Source: Halopseudomonas formosensis (GTDB taxonomy: Bacteria; Pseudomonadota; Gammaproteobacteria; Pseudomonadales; Pseudomonadaceae). From it: a stretch of DNA of 64,000 nucleotides. Within the stretch, counting starts at the first letter, position 1; each line of letters starts with the position of its first letter. Both the position numbers and the translations under genes were made by a program. Under the pieces are notes generated by a model. It was not told the DNA's origin and made no database searches. It saw only the letters and a program-made list of their open reading frames with translations. Below are positions 1 to 9,170 of the stretch, piece by piece. The stretch is from positions 1 through 64,000 of the forward strand of contig NZ_FOYD01000013.1 in assembly GCF_900115905.1 (NCBI RefSeq). Reading direction: 5' to 3'.

Positions 1-186
1 GTTAAATACTGATCGGGTTTTGAGAAAACCCTAAACTTGGCTCAGCCTTTAATAAACTCATGAATTCACGAGTTACTTGCAAGGCTGATAATCTTGCGAT
101 CATCCAGCTACTCACAAGCACCCACACGAATTACTTGATTCCAATTTGTTAAAGAGCGATTCGGTTGCCACTTCGTTCAACCAAGG
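1..186 (-). other. rRNA operon leader (5' of 16S rRNA)
   Basis: Read on the minus strand this is a typical Pseudomonas pre-16S leader. It has a boxA antitermination site (146-158, CGCTCTTTAACAA), then a boxC-like CGTGTGGGTGC, then a perfect 7-bp hairpin at 15-31 (GGGTTTT/AAAACCC with a 3-nt loop). The window ends at GTATTTAAC, a sequence that in Pseudomonas lies directly before mature 16S rRNA. That the 16S gene starts just left of position 1 is inferred; no mature rRNA sequence is inside the window. Confidence 0.8.
146..158 (-). promoter_or_regulatory. boxA antitermination element
   Basis: CGCTCTTTAACAA on the minus strand differs from the E. coli rrn boxA core (TGCTCTTTAACAA) only at the first base. 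It lies about 28 nt downstream of the predicted start from the last of three tandem promoters. In the known rrn system this RNA site loads the NusB-NusE complex; nusB itself is encoded at 25673-26161 in this window. Confidence 0.8.
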
Positions 187-192
187 CCGCGC

Positions 193-220
193 ATTCTACG
201 CTAACCTCCTGATCTGTCAA
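193..220 (-). promoter_or_regulatory. rRNA promoter P3 (nearest 16S)
   Basis: On the minus strand TTGACA (215-220), a 16-bp spacer and TAGAAT (193-198), followed by a G+C-rich GCGCG discriminator. It matches the sigma-70 consensus closely, and the G+C-rich discriminator is the type associated with stringent control. Confidence 0.8.
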
Positions 221-302
221 GCGTTTTTGTTTCGATTCTGTTGCCTCGAAACCGCCTGGCGATCGACCCGGAAGCTGTTCGCCTGCCGTGTCAGGGAGGC
301 GC

Positions 303-330
303 ATTCTACAGGATCAGAACCCCTTGTCAA
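303..330 (-). promoter_or_regulatory. rRNA promoter P2
   Basis: On the minus strand TTGACA (325-330), a 16-bp spacer and TAGAAT (303-308), followed by GCGCC. It shares the string TAGAATGCGC with P3, so the two look like duplicates of one promoter type. Confidence 0.8.
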
Positions 331-401
331 CGCCTTCCGTAAAACCTTTTTCACTGCCTCGGGACGGGGTTGAACCGGCCGCCGCGGCGATGAGGTGGCG
401 A

Positions 402-429
402 ATTATAGACCCATTCGCCGCCTCGTCAA
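402..429 (-). promoter_or_regulatory. rRNA promoter P1, -35 overlapping the tyrS stop codon
   Basis: On the minus strand TTGACG (424-429), a 16-bp spacer and a perfect TATAAT (402-407). The TGA stop codon of tyrS (426-428) lies inside the -35 hexamer, so the rRNA promoter region begins exactly where tyrS ends. Confidence 0.75.
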
Positions 430-1625
430 GAGGCTTTCAAAATGATTTTGGCAAACTTCTTCTTGCCAGCCTGGCAGATGTGCTCCGAGCCCAGCGCAAA
501 GACGAACTCGCGATCCACCACCTCGCCATCCACCTTGACCGAACCAGCACCGAGCAGGTCCCGCGCAGCGGCGGCATTCTTCACCAGACCGGCACGATTG
601 AGCACGGCCGACACCGGCAGATCCGCATCACTTTCCAGCACCACCTCGGGAATATCCTCGGGCAGCTCACCGTCCTTGAGGCGGTTACCGGCCGAGCGAT
701 GGGCATTGGCAGCGGCCTCTTCCCCATGGAAACGGGCGACCAGCTCTTCCGCGAGCTTGATCTTGATGTCCCGAGGATTGGCGCCGGCTTCAACGTCCCG
801 GCGCATCTGATCGATCTCTTCCATGCTGCGGAAGCTCAGCAACTCGAAGTAGCGCCACATCAGGGTATCGGGCATGGAAACGATCTTGTTGTACATGACG
901 CCCGGCGGCTCGTTGATGCCAACATAGTTGCCCAGCGACTTGGACATCTTCGCCTCACCATCGAGCCCCACAAGCAGCGGCATGGTCAGGGTGACCTGAG
1001 GCTCCTGACCGTACTGACGCTGCAGCTCGCGCCCCATCAGCAGGTTGAACTTCTGATCGGTACCGCCCAGCTCGATGTCCGCCTTCAGCGCGACCGAGTC
1101 GTAGCCCTGGATCAGCGGATAGAGGAACTCGTGAATGGCGATCGGCTGATTGCCCTTGTAACGCTTGTCGAAATCATCCCGCTCGAGCATCCGCGCGACC
1201 GTGTACTTGCCGGCCAGCTGGATCATCTCGGCCGCGGAGAAGGCATCCATCCATTCGGAATTGAAGACAACCTGGGTGAGCTCGGGATCCAGGATCTTGA
1301 ACACCTGCTCTTTATAGGTCTCGGCATTGGCCAATACCTGCTCACGGGTAAGCGGCGGACGGGTGCTGTTCTTGCCGCTGGGATCACCGATCATGCCGGT
1401 GAAGTCGCCAATCAGGAACAGGACCTGATGGCCGAGCTCCTGGAACTGGCGCAGCTTGTTGATCAGAACCGTGTGCCCCAGGTGCAGATCGGGCGCAGTG
1501 GGATCGAAGCCGGTCTTGACCCGCAGCGGCGTGCCACGCTCCAGCTTGGCGCGCAGCTCGGCCTCCACCAGGATTTCGTCCGCTCCACGCTTGATCAGCG
1601 CCAACTGCTCGTCAACCGACTTCAT
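426..1625 (-). CDS. tyrS: tyrosyl-tRNA synthetase
   Basis: Cytoplasmic class I aminoacyl-tRNA synthetase that charges tRNA-Tyr. The 399-residue protein has the HIGH-type motif HLGH at 48-51, the KMSKS loop at 226-230 and a C-terminal S4 RNA-binding domain (about 335-395). The length and the HLGH form fit the TyrZ/TyrRS-2 subfamily of Pseudomonas. The ATG is preceded by GGGAAAG. Its stop codon is part of the -35 box of the first rRNA promoter downstream, an arrangement (tyrZ followed by rrn) that I recall from P. aeruginosa. Confidence 0.97.
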   Translation of the reverse strand: MKSVDEQLALIKRGADEILVEAELRAKLERGTPLRVKTGFDPTAPDLHLGHTVLINKLRQFQELGHQVLFLIGDFTGMIGDPSGKNSTRPPLTREQVLANAETYKEQVFKILDPELTQVVFNSEWMDAFSAAEMIQLAGKYTVARMLERDDFDKRYKGNQPIAIHEFLYPLIQGYDSVALKADIELGGTDQKFNLLMGRELQRQYGQEPQVTLTMPLLVGLDGEAKMSKSLGNYVGINEPPGVMYNKIVSMPDTLMWRYFELLSFRSMEEIDQMRRDVEAGANPRDIKIKLAEELVARFHGEEAAANAHRSAGNRLKDGELPEDIPEVVLESDADLPVSAVLNRAGLVKNAAAARDLLGAGSVKVDGEVVDREFVFALGSEHICQAGKKKFAKIILKAS

Positions 1626-1678
1626 GCTGCTTTCCCGTCCAAAAAAGGTTGATAAAGGTCATAGGAGAAAAGGAAGAA

Positions 1679-1706
1679 ACGATACAGCATTGATGCGCAA
1701 GATCAA
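1679..1706 (-). promoter_or_regulatory. possible tyrS promoter
   Basis: On the minus strand TTGATC (1701-1706), 16 bp and TATCGT (1679-1684), about 55 bp before the tyrS start. The match to sigma-70 boxes is only moderate. Confidence 0.3.
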
Positions 1707-1792
1707 ATCTCGACAGCCCGCCGGGCGCGCGTGGGCAGGTAGCACAGACTGGAAAGTGACGCCTGAAAACTGACAGACGGGCACGGCAAAGC

Positions 1793-1819
1793 TTGCCTTG
1801 AGGGACTTTCAGTTATAAT
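1793..1819 (+). promoter_or_regulatory. probable promoter of mepM-anmK
   Basis: TTGCCT (1793-1798), 15 bp and a perfect TATAAT (1814-1819), 47 bp upstream of the ATG of the M23 peptidase gene in the divergent region with tyrS. Confidence 0.5.
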
Positions 1820-1865
1820 TTAGCAAGTTATTTCACTTTTCATAGAAACGACCACAAGAGCGCTT

Positions 1866-3311
1866 ATGGGACATCACAAGTCAGAGTCACCGCGCTACCC
1901 TAAAAGCCATATCATGGCTGCCAGTGGTATCGCCGCCGCGCTGAGCATTTTCCTGCTCGTCATTCCCACTACCGAAGTCGAAGCCAAGCGAACACTTGTC
2001 CAACTCGATCTGCACGAAGTCACTGCGGAACACAAAGAACCGGTGCTTTCTGAAGAGTTGGACGCCCTGATCAGCGAAACGGTCACTTTTTCTTCACCGA
2101 TCGAGCTGACCAGCATCCAGGAAACCCTTTCCACCGCCGCCTCCCCCGAGGTTGTCAATGCCGGCCTCAGCCTGCAGCCCGCACCCCTGGCGGCCCAGCC
2201 GGTCCGTCCGGAGTGGACCACCATGACGGTCGATGCCGGCGACACCCTGTCGATTCTTTTCCAGAATGCCGGCCTGTCGGCCAATACCCTGCACGCTGTC
2301 ATCAACAGCAGCCAGGAAGCCAAGGCCTTTACCCGCCTGCGCGTCGGCCAACAGGTGGAGTTCAAGCTGGATAACGAGGGTCAGCTGCTGGCCATGCGGT
2401 CTCCTGTCAACAGTTTGGAAACCATCCGCATCGACCGTGATGGCGACAGCTACAGCTTCAGCAAGGATGTCATCGAGCCGGAAGTGGCCGAGAAATTTGC
2501 CAGTGGCACCATCGACAGCTCCCTGTTTGTCGCAGCACAGAATGCAGGCCTGTCCCACAACCTGACCATGCAGATGGCCAACATCTTCGGTTATGACGTG
2601 GACTTCGCCAAGGAAATCCGGCAGGGCGACCGCTTTGAAGTCCTGTACGAGGAAAAGCAGGTTGACGGCGAACGGGTCGGCACCGGCAACATCCTCGCTG
2701 CACGCTTCACCAACCGCGGCAACACCTATACCGCCGTGCGCTATACCGATGCCAATGGCCATACCAGCTATTACCGCGCCGACGGCACCAGCATGCGCAA
2801 GGCCTTCATCCGTACCCCTGTGGAGTTTGCCCGTATCAGCTCCCGATTCAACCCGGGTCGGCGCCACCCGGTACTGAACAAGATCCGCGCCCACAAGGGT
2901 GTGGACTATGCCGCCCCCACCGGCACCCCGATCAAGGCGACCGGCGACGGCCGGGTGGTCCACGTGGGCCGCAAGGGCGGCTATGGCAACACCGTCGTCA
3001 TCAAGCACGGCCAGACCTACCAGACCCTGTACGCCCACATGAGTCGCTACGCCTCCGGCATCCGCGTGGGCAGCAATGTCAGCCAGGGCCAGATCATCGG
3101 CTACGTGGGCGCTACCGGCCTGGCCACCGGCCCCCACCTGCATTACGAGTTCCAGATCAATGGCGTGCATGTCGACCCGCTCAGCGTGCGGCTGCCCGCT
3201 TCAGACCCCATTCCCCAGCGCGAGCGTTCGGCGTTTCTGGCCCTCAGCAACCAGCTGATGGCCAGCCTCGACCGACATGGAGCAACACAGCTGGCACAAC
3301 TGGACAACTGA
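1866..3311 (+). CDS. mepM: M23 family peptidoglycan endopeptidase (MepM-like)
   Basis: Predicted cell-envelope metallopeptidase cutting peptide cross-links of peptidoglycan. The 481-residue protein has one N-terminal membrane anchor (about 17-35), an OapA/LysM-like domain (about 115-195), a Csd3-like middle domain and a C-terminal M23 (LytM) domain. Zinc ligands are visible: H343 and D347 (HKGVD) and H424/H426 (HLH). All catalytic residues are present, so it should be active rather than an EnvC-type activator. The stop codon overlaps the next start by one base (TGATG), which couples it to anmK, a recycling enzyme for the same polymer. Confidence 0.9.
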   Translation: MGHHKSESPRYPKSHIMAASGIAAALSIFLLVIPTTEVEAKRTLVQLDLHEVTAEHKEPVLSEELDALISETVTFSSPIELTSIQETLSTAASPEVVNAGLSLQPAPLAAQPVRPEWTTMTVDAGDTLSILFQNAGLSANTLHAVINSSQEAKAFTRLRVGQQVEFKLDNEGQLLAMRSPVNSLETIRIDRDGDSYSFSKDVIEPEVAEKFASGTIDSSLFVAAQNAGLSHNLTMQMANIFGYDVDFAKEIRQGDRFEVLYEEKQVDGERVGTGNILAARFTNRGNTYTAVRYTDANGHTSYYRADGTSMRKAFIRTPVEFARISSRFNPGRRHPVLNKIRAHKGVDYAAPTGTPIKATGDGRVVHVGRKGGYGNTVVIKHGQTYQTLYAHMSRYASGIRVGSNVSQGQIIGYVGATGLATGPHLHYEFQINGVHVDPLSVRLPASDPIPQRERSAFLALSNQLMASLDRHGATQLAQLDN

Positions 3312-4411
3312 TGGACCACCTGCATATCGGCATCATGTCAGGCACCAGCCTGGATGGTGTCGATATCGCCCTTACCCGCTTCAGCGAGCAGCCACGACGC
3401 GCCACCCTTGTCGGCGCGTTGTGCATGCCTTTCTCCTCCTCCCTGCGCAATGATCTGCTGAGCCTGTGTCAACCGGGCGCAGATGAGATCCGCCGTGCCG
3501 GCCTGGCCGCCGAACAGTGGGCCCGGCTGGCTGCCGAGGGTGTTCACCGACTGCTTGCCAGGCACGACGTGGAGGCCACCCGGATCTCCGCCATTGGCAG
3601 CCATGGGCAGACCATCCGCCACCACCCGGAGTCGGGATTCAGCGTGCAGATCGGCGCGCCGGCGCTGCTGGCCGAGCTGTGCGGCATCGAGGTAATCACG
3701 GATTTTCGCAGTCGCGATCTGGCCGCTGGCGGCCAGGGCGCCCCGCTGGTACCGGCCTTCCATGCCTGGTTGCTGCAGGATCCCGCACACAGCCGGGCCC
3801 TGGTGAACGTCGGAGGCTTTGCCAACCTGACCCTGCTGGGTACGGACGGTCGGATACGGGGATTCGACAGCGGGCCGGGCAATGTCCTGATGGACCACTG
3901 GGCGCAACGGCATATCGGCCAGCCCTTTGACAGCAACGGTGACTGGGCACGTACCGGCCAGGTCCTGCCCGAGCTGCTGGAGCAGATGCTCGCCGATACC
4001 TACTTTCAGCGCCCGGCGCCCAAGAGTACCGGACGCGAATACTTCCACGAAGACTGGTTACAGCAGCACCTGAGCCGGCGCAACGCGGCGCCGGCGGACG
4101 TTCAGGCGACGCTGCTGGAACTGACCGCGCGCACCATTGCCGACGCGCTGGCAAGTTGCGGCCCCCTGCCCGCCGCGCTCCATGTATGTGGCGGCGGAGC
4201 CCACAACGGGCTGCTGCTGGAGCGCCTGCAGTCTCTGCTTGGCGATTGCCGGGTGAGCACCACCGCACAGCTGGGCGTGAATCCGGACTGGATGGAAGCC
4301 ATGGCCTTCGCCTGGCTGGCCTGGCGCTGCCAGCAACGCCTCAGCGGCAACCTGCCGGCAGTCACCGGAGCAAGGGGGGAACGTATTCTGGGAGCCATCT
4401 ACCCGGCGTGA
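3311..4411 (+). CDS. anmK: anhydro-N-acetylmuramic acid kinase
   Basis: Phosphorylates and opens 1,6-anhydro-MurNAc to MurNAc-6-phosphate during cell-wall recycling. The 366-residue protein starts with the ASKHA-fold ATP-binding signature GTSLDGVD (about 11-18) and has the second glycine-rich element GGGAHN near residue 297. The ATG lies in the TGATG overlap with the upstream endopeptidase gene, so the two are probably co-translated. It faces erpA, with only 18 bp between the stop codons. Confidence 0.95.
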   Translation: MDHLHIGIMSGTSLDGVDIALTRFSEQPRRATLVGALCMPFSSSLRNDLLSLCQPGADEIRRAGLAAEQWARLAAEGVHRLLARHDVEATRISAIGSHGQTIRHHPESGFSVQIGAPALLAELCGIEVITDFRSRDLAAGGQGAPLVPAFHAWLLQDPAHSRALVNVGGFANLTLLGTDGRIRGFDSGPGNVLMDHWAQRHIGQPFDSNGDWARTGQVLPELLEQMLADTYFQRPAPKSTGREYFHEDWLQQHLSRRNAAPADVQATLLELTARTIADALASCGPLPAALHVCGGGAHNGLLLERLQSLLGDCRVSTTAQLGVNPDWMEAMAFAWLAWRCQQRLSGNLPAVTGARGERILGAIYPA

Positions 4412-4429
4412 GACCACGCCGGGACAATG

Positions 4430-4783
4430 TCAGATGGAAAACGAGGAGCCGCAACCACAGGTGGTGCTGGCGTTGGGGTTGTTGATAACGAAGCGCGAGC
4501 CCTCCAGCCCTTCCTGGTAGTCCACCTCGGCGCCCGCCAGATACTGGAAGCTCATGGGATCAACCACCAGCCGGACGCCGTCCCGCTCGATGACGGTATC
4601 GTCCTCGGCCAGTTCGTCATCGAAGGTGAAGCCGTACTGGAAACCGGAGCATCCCCCACCGGTGACGAACACCCGCAGACTCAGGCGATCATTGCCCTCT
4701 TCCTCGATCAGCGAGCGGACCTTGGCCACCGCACTGTCGCTGAACTGCATGGCAGCAGGGGTAAAAACTTCAACACTGGACAT
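4430..4783 (-). CDS. erpA: iron-sulfur cluster insertion protein ErpA
   Basis: A-type carrier that delivers Fe-S clusters to apo-enzymes, including those of isoprenoid synthesis. The 117-residue protein has the three conserved cysteines C45 (GGGCSG), C109 and C111 (CGC). The ATG is preceded by GGAGG. It lies alone on the minus strand between anmK and a coiled-coil membrane protein gene. Confidence 0.96.
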   Translation of the reverse strand: MSSVEVFTPAAMQFSDSAVAKVRSLIEEEGNDRLSLRVFVTGGGCSGFQYGFTFDDELAEDDTVIERDGVRLVVDPMSFQYLAGAEVDYQEGLEGSRFVINNPNASTTCGCGSSFSI

Positions 4784-4824
4784 TACAACCTCCGGCGGCG
4801 GTGCCGCAGCACATCAAGCCGGTA

Positions 4825-4854
4825 ATTATCCTTTTATCCGACTCTTTTGGTCAA
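4825..4854 (-). promoter_or_regulatory. probable erpA promoter
   Basis: On the minus strand TTGACC (4849-4854), 18 bp and GATAAT (4825-4830), about 40 bp upstream of the erpA ATG. No IscR-type site was recognised nearby. Confidence 0.5.
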
Positions 4855-4914
4855 CTACTCTTGAAACCTGTCCGCTGGCCAGTCCATCCTGCGCTTGCGC
4901 CATCCGCCCTTCAA

Positions 4915-5640
4915 TCAGGGCCTGACGCCCATATCGGTCCATTCCACCGTCTGCTCGAGCAGCAACTTGCCCTCGTTTTCGACCTTCAGCTGCACGGTTT
5001 TCGGCTCGAAACCCAGGGGCAGCATCAGCTCGACACCCTCAGTGTCAGGCACCACCTGGAAATAGCGGAAATTCAGGGGCAGATACTGGACGCGACCGCC
5101 GGTCAGCTCCGGCAGCCCATACTCTGCCCGGCCGTCGCCCTGCTGGCCGAGTACCGTCAGGCGCAGCCTTGCTTCCACAGTATCACTCTCATTGCCCACC
5201 CGGCTGACCATCACCTTGCAGCGGAATACACCCGGCACATCGGTGCGTTGCAGCTCGAAAGCCTGGATGCGCAGGCCGGGGGCGGCGGCACTGGGAGCCA
5301 GCGCACCTTGATACTGTGCCAGGTCCTGCTGCAGACGGAACAACTGCTGCTCCAGATCGGCGATCACCGCCTGCCCGTCAGCGACGGATTGCCGGGCAAC
5401 CATCAGATCCACCTCGAGCTGCTGATGACGCAGGCGGGTTTCCTCCAGTTCGCTCTGGATCGCCGAGCGCTCGTCACGCAACCGCTGGTAGTCCTGCATG
5501 GCGGACGAGTTCATCGCGGCAAACCAGCCCAGCCAGACCGCCAGAGGCAACGCAGCAACCAGCATCCAACGCGCGCGGGTGCGCCGAGGCCCCGCTGCGC
5601 CGGGGTCCTGTTCTGCGGTTTCCTGCCTGTCAGCGGCCAT
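4915..5640 (-). CDS. membrane-anchored coiled-coil protein (DUF6776-like)
   Basis: Function unknown. The 241-residue protein has a basic N-terminus, one membrane helix (about 25-44), a coiled coil rich in Q, E and L (about 50-112) and a beta-rich C-terminal domain, a plan typical of a bitopic inner-membrane protein with a periplasmic domain. I think it belongs to the DUF6776 family found beside argC in Pseudomonas, but could not check. Its ATG overlaps the argC stop (ATGA), so the two are translationally coupled although no shared function is evident. Confidence 0.8.
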   Translation of the reverse strand: MAADRQETAEQDPGAAGPRRTRARWMLVAALPLAVWLGWFAAMNSSAMQDYQRLRDERSAIQSELEETRLRHQQLEVDLMVARQSVADGQAVIADLEQQLFRLQQDLAQYQGALAPSAAAPGLRIQAFELQRTDVPGVFRCKVMVSRVGNESDTVEARLRLTVLGQQGDGRAEYGLPELTGGRVQYLPLNFRYFQVVPDTEGVELMLPLGFEPKTVQLKVENEGKLLLEQTVEWTDMGVRP

Positions 5641-6674
5641 CAGGGCATGAGCGCCGGGTGCTCGAGCCCCATGCGCTCATCCAGTCCCAGGGCAATGTTC
5701 ATGTTCTGGATGGCCTGACCAGAGGCGCCCTTGACCAAGTTGTCGATGACCGACAGCACCACCACCAGGTCACCCCCCTGCGGTCGATGTACCGCCAGAC
5801 GGCAGACGTTGGCACCGCGCACGCTGCGGGTTTCCGGATGGCTGCCGGCGGGCAGCACATCGACGAAGGGCTCGTTGGCGTAGCGCTCCTCGAACAGTTG
5901 CTGCAGATCGACGCTGCGATCCGGCACCTGGGCATAGAGCGTGGAGTGGATGCCACGGATCATCGGTGTCAGATGCGGCACGAAGGTCAGACCGACCTCG
6001 CGACCGGCGGCCCGCTGCAGCCCCTGGCGAATCTCCGGCAGGTGGCGGTGACCGCCCACGGCGTAGGCCTTCATGCTCTCGGTGGCCTCGCAGAACAGCG
6101 AGCCCAGGTTGGTACCGCGGCCGGCGCCGCTGACCCCGGACTTGCAGTCGGCGATCAGGTTATCGGGTTGCGCCAGCCCCTTTTCCAGCAGTGGAATCAG
6201 CCCCAGTTGCACCGAGGTGGGATAGCAGCCGGGTACCGCGATCAGCCGGGCGTTGCGGATGGCGTCGCGGTTGACCTCCGGCAGGCCATAGACGGCTTCG
6301 CCGAGCAACTCGGGCGCACCATGGGGCTGTCCGTACCACTTGCTCCACAGCTGGGCGTCGCTGAGACGGAAGTCGGCTGACAGGTCGATAATCCGGGTGC
6401 CGGTGGCCAGCAGTTCGGCGGCCAGCGAATGGGCGACACCATGGGGCGTGGCAAAGAACACCACGTCGCACTGGCCCAGGGCGGCGGTATCCGGCACGCT
6501 GAATTTCAGGTCGTCATAGTGGCCGCGCAGGTTCGGATACATGTCCACCACCCGCACACCCTCCTCGGATCGGGAGGTGATGGTCTCGACTCGAGCCTGC
6601 GGGTGCGCCGCGAGCAGCCGCAGCAATTCGACGCCGGTATAGCCGGTGCCCCCTACAATGCCGATCCTGACCAT
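5640..6674 (-). CDS. argC: N-acetyl-gamma-glutamyl-phosphate reductase
   Basis: NADPH-dependent third step of arginine synthesis. The 344-residue protein opens with a Rossmann motif ([10 protein letters not shown], about 4-13) and has the catalytic cysteine in AVPGCYPTS near residue 149. The start is placed at 6674, where the conserved sequence MVRIGIVGG begins and a GAGGC ribosome-binding site precedes the ATG; the frame stays open 20 codons further upstream, but that part is not conserved-looking. It overlaps the following gene by ATGA. Confidence 0.95.
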   Translation of the reverse strand: MVRIGIVGGTGYTGVELLRLLAAHPQARVETITSRSEEGVRVVDMYPNLRGHYDDLKFSVPDTAALGQCDVVFFATPHGVAHSLAAELLATGTRIIDLSADFRLSDAQLWSKWYGQPHGAPELLGEAVYGLPEVNRDAIRNARLIAVPGCYPTSVQLGLIPLLEKGLAQPDNLIADCKSGVSGAGRGTNLGSLFCEATESMKAYAVGGHRHLPEIRQGLQRAAGREVGLTFVPHLTPMIRGIHSTLYAQVPDRSVDLQQLFEERYANEPFVDVLPAGSHPETRSVRGANVCRLAVHRPQGGDLVVVLSVIDNLVKGASGQAIQNMNIALGLDERMGLEHPALMP

Positions 6675-6783
6675 TTTGTGCCTCGTTCGATTAATATGGC
6701 TGACAAGCTCCCTATGATAAGAGTGTCCCGCCAATTTACCAACAGACCGGCAGCAGCGATCGGTCCGGATTCAGGAGTTCGAT

Positions 6784-7206
6784 GTGTATCTGTGGATCAA
6801 AGCCTTCCATATCATGGCTGTAGTGACCTGGTTCGCCGGTCTGTTCTACCTGCCGCGGCTGTTCGTCTATCACGCCATGAGCGAGGACCAGATCAGCCGT
6901 GACCGCTTCAAGATCATGGAGCGCAAGCTCTATCGCGGCATCATGACCCCGTCCATGGTGGTGGCCGTCGGCCTCGGCATCTGGATGCTGATACTGATGC
7001 CCCAGTGGCTGCAACAGGGCTGGCTGCACGCCAAGCTGGCCCTGGTCGCGTTGCTGGTGATCTACCACTTCCTCTGCGGCGCCCAGCTGCGCCGCTTTGC
7101 CAGCGACAGCAATACCCGCTCCCATGTGTTCTACCGCTGGTTCAACGAGGCACCGGTGCTGGTACTGGTCGGCGCCATCCTGCTGGTGGTGCTCAAGCCT
7201 TTCTAA
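6784..7206 (+). CDS. hemJ: protoporphyrinogen IX oxidase HemJ
   Basis: Membrane enzyme of heme synthesis oxidising protoporphyrinogen IX. The 140-residue protein has four predicted membrane helices, the conserved H9 in the first helix, and the loop RKLYRGIMTP with conserved basic residues. It begins with GTG after AGGAG; a nearby ATG is out of frame. It is transcribed divergently from argC. Its TAA (7204-7206) overlaps the TAG of the opposing AAA ATPase gene (7203-7205), leaving no room for a terminator between them. Confidence 0.92.
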   Translation: MYLWIKAFHIMAVVTWFAGLFYLPRLFVYHAMSEDQISRDRFKIMERKLYRGIMTPSMVVAVGLGIWMLILMPQWLQQGWLHAKLALVALLVIYHFLCGAQLRRFASDSNTRSHVFYRWFNEAPVLVLVGAILLVVLKPF

Positions 7207-8681
7207 TCCGCCATGACTGCCCGCTCACGGGCCCAGGCACGCAGCGCCTGAACCCGCTCGGCCATGACCACGGACAGGGGCGATGTTTCGCTCAGGGCCT
7301 CCAGCACATGCTGGTTGACCACCTCCTCCTGCCGGGCGGCGGCGCTGTACACCGCCGCCACCACCGCCTGCTCTATCTCGGCACCGGAAAAGCCCTCGCT
7401 GGCTGCGGCCAGCGCCGGCAGATCGAAGCGCTCCACCGCCAGCTCGCGGCGTGACAGGTGGATGCGGAAGATGTCCTCGCGCACGGACGCGGCGGGCAGA
7501 TCGACAAAGAACAGCTCGTCCAGTCGCCCCTTGCGGATCAGTTCCGCGGGCAGCTGCGCGACATTGTTGGCCGTGGCTACCAGGAACACCCGGCTGCGGC
7601 GCTCGGCCATCCAGGTCAGCAGCGTACCCAGTACCCGGCGCGAGACACCCTGATCGCTGCCGTCATCGGCCAGCCCCTTCTCGATCTCGTCGATCCACAG
7701 CACGCAGGGCTGCATGGCATCGGCCATGGCCAGCGCCTCGCGCAGGTTCTTCTCGGTCTCGCCGATGTACTTGTTGTACAGCGCGGCAAAATCCAGCCGC
7801 AGCAACGGCAGGCCCCAGAGGCCGGCCACGGCCCGCGCCGCCAGACTCTTGCCGGAGCCCTGCACGCCGGCCAGCAGCACGCCCCTGGGCGCATCCGCGC
7901 GACCGCCATCGTTGAACGCCGCCTGGCGCTCCTGCAGCCAGCGCTTGAAGCGCGCCAGCCCGCCGACCTCGGCAAAGCGGGCGGTATCCTGCTCGAAGCT
8001 CAGTACCCCCTGCATGTCAAGCAGGCTGAACTTGGCCTGATTGAGCACCGGCAGGTCTTCCTGGGTGATGGCGCCGTCGTCGACGATCAGCTTGCGCGCC
8101 AGCAACCGCGCCTCCTCGTGGGTGACACCACGCAGGTTGCGCACCACCTGCTCCAGGGTGCGGTTGTCGGTACGCACCCGGCGGCCCTGGTTGCGAGCGG
8201 TCCAGCGCGCCGCCTCCTCGCGGATGATGGCCGCCAGCTGCTCGTCCGAGGGCATGCTCAGACTGATGCGCGCCGCCAGACGGCGCAGCTCCGGCGGCAG
8301 TGGCAGTTCATGACTGACCAGCAACAGGGTCGGCGCCTGCTCCTCCGGGTTCATCGCGATCATCTTCAGCAGCCGCACCACCCGGGGCGATTGCATGAAG
8401 GGGTGCAGGTCGCAGAATACGAACAGCGCCGGCTCGTTCTGCCGGCGTATGTAATCCAGCGCATGCTCCGGGTCGCTCATGTCTTCGCTGGCATCCAGCG
8501 CCGTACCGAAGCCCAGCCGCTGCAGCCCCTCCACCTGGTTCCAGGTATACCAGGTCTGGCTGCGCTTGACCGCCAGGGTGGCGATGGCTTCCAGCACCCG
8601 CAGCTCTTCCCAGGACTCGATGACGATCAGGCGAACCCGCGAGTCCAGAACCAGTCCCAGATCATGGATATCATTCTTCAT
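7203..8681 (-). CDS. AAA ATPase, Ycf46-like
   Basis: Predicted soluble AAA ATPase of unknown substrate. The 492-residue protein has a variable N-terminal half without motifs I recognise and a C-terminal AAA module with Walker A GVQGSGKS (about 272-279, K278), Walker B LWIDE (D331, E332) and a sensor region around AELIRKGRLDE. The sequence resembles the Ycf46 group, conserved in cyanobacteria and many proteobacteria and not tied to a defined pathway. It shares a stop-codon overlap with convergent hemJ. Confidence 0.8.
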   Translation of the reverse strand: MKNDIHDLGLVLDSRVRLIVIESWEELRVLEAIATLAVKRSQTWYTWNQVEGLQRLGFGTALDASEDMSDPEHALDYIRRQNEPALFVFCDLHPFMQSPRVVRLLKMIAMNPEEQAPTLLLVSHELPLPPELRRLAARISLSMPSDEQLAAIIREEAARWTARNQGRRVRTDNRTLEQVVRNLRGVTHEEARLLARKLIVDDGAITQEDLPVLNQAKFSLLDMQGVLSFEQDTARFAEVGGLARFKRWLQERQAAFNDGGRADAPRGVLLAGVQGSGKSLAARAVAGLWGLPLLRLDFAALYNKYIGETEKNLREALAMADAMQPCVLWIDEIEKGLADDGSDQGVSRRVLGTLLTWMAERRSRVFLVATANNVAQLPAELIRKGRLDELFFVDLPAASVREDIFRIHLSRRELAVERFDLPALAAASEGFSGAEIEQAVVAAVYSAAARQEEVVNQHVLEALSETSPLSVVMAERVQALRAWARERAVMAD

Positions 8682-8770
8682 GCGGCTTCCCGGCCTGCGA
8701 CAGGCGCTGTTACTTTGACCGCCGGGTTGGTTACACTGGCGGCATTGGAATCCATTACAAGGAGAGCGCT

Positions 8771-9109
8771 GTGAACTGTCTGTTCTGCAGTATTGCCGAA
8801 GGCAAGATCCCCTCGAAGAAAATCTTCGAGGACGATCGCGTGCTGGCCTTCCATGACATCAACCCCCAGGCTCCGGTGCATTTTCTGGTTATCCCGAAAA
8901 AGCATATCGCCACCCTCAACGATATGACAGAGGAAGATTGCGAACTGGTGGGTTACATGACCTATACCGCACAGCGGCTGGCTCTGGAGCTGGGTTGCGA
9001 GGGCGGTTTCCGCACCGTGTTCAACTGCAAGGAAATGGGCAGCCAGACGGTCTACCACATTCACCTGCATGTGCTCGGTCAGCGGCAGATGGGCTGGCCG
9101 CCGGGTTGA
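8771..9109 (+). CDS. hinT: HIT-family nucleotide hydrolase (HinT-like)
   Basis: Small purine nucleoside phosphoramidase-type protein. The 112-residue protein carries the HIT motif HIHLHVL near its C-terminus and the N-terminal CLFC pair common in this family. It starts with GTG eight bases after AAGGAG. It is divergent from the AAA ATPase gene and followed 61 bp later by coq7. The physiological substrate is unknown. Confidence 0.92.
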   Translation: MNCLFCSIAEGKIPSKKIFEDDRVLAFHDINPQAPVHFLVIPKKHIATLNDMTEEDCELVGYMTYTAQRLALELGCEGGFRTVFNCKEMGSQTVYHIHLHVLGQRQMGWPPG

Positions 9110-9170
9110 TCTGTCGCAGGTCCTGACCCGCGCCAACCGCTATACTGGGGCCAGTTTCAGGAGACACACG

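Noticed and set aside
288-1652. Plus-strand open frame of over 450 codons opposite tyrS
   Set aside because: Shadow of a G+C-rich gene; it also covers the rRNA promoter region and has no recognisable fold.
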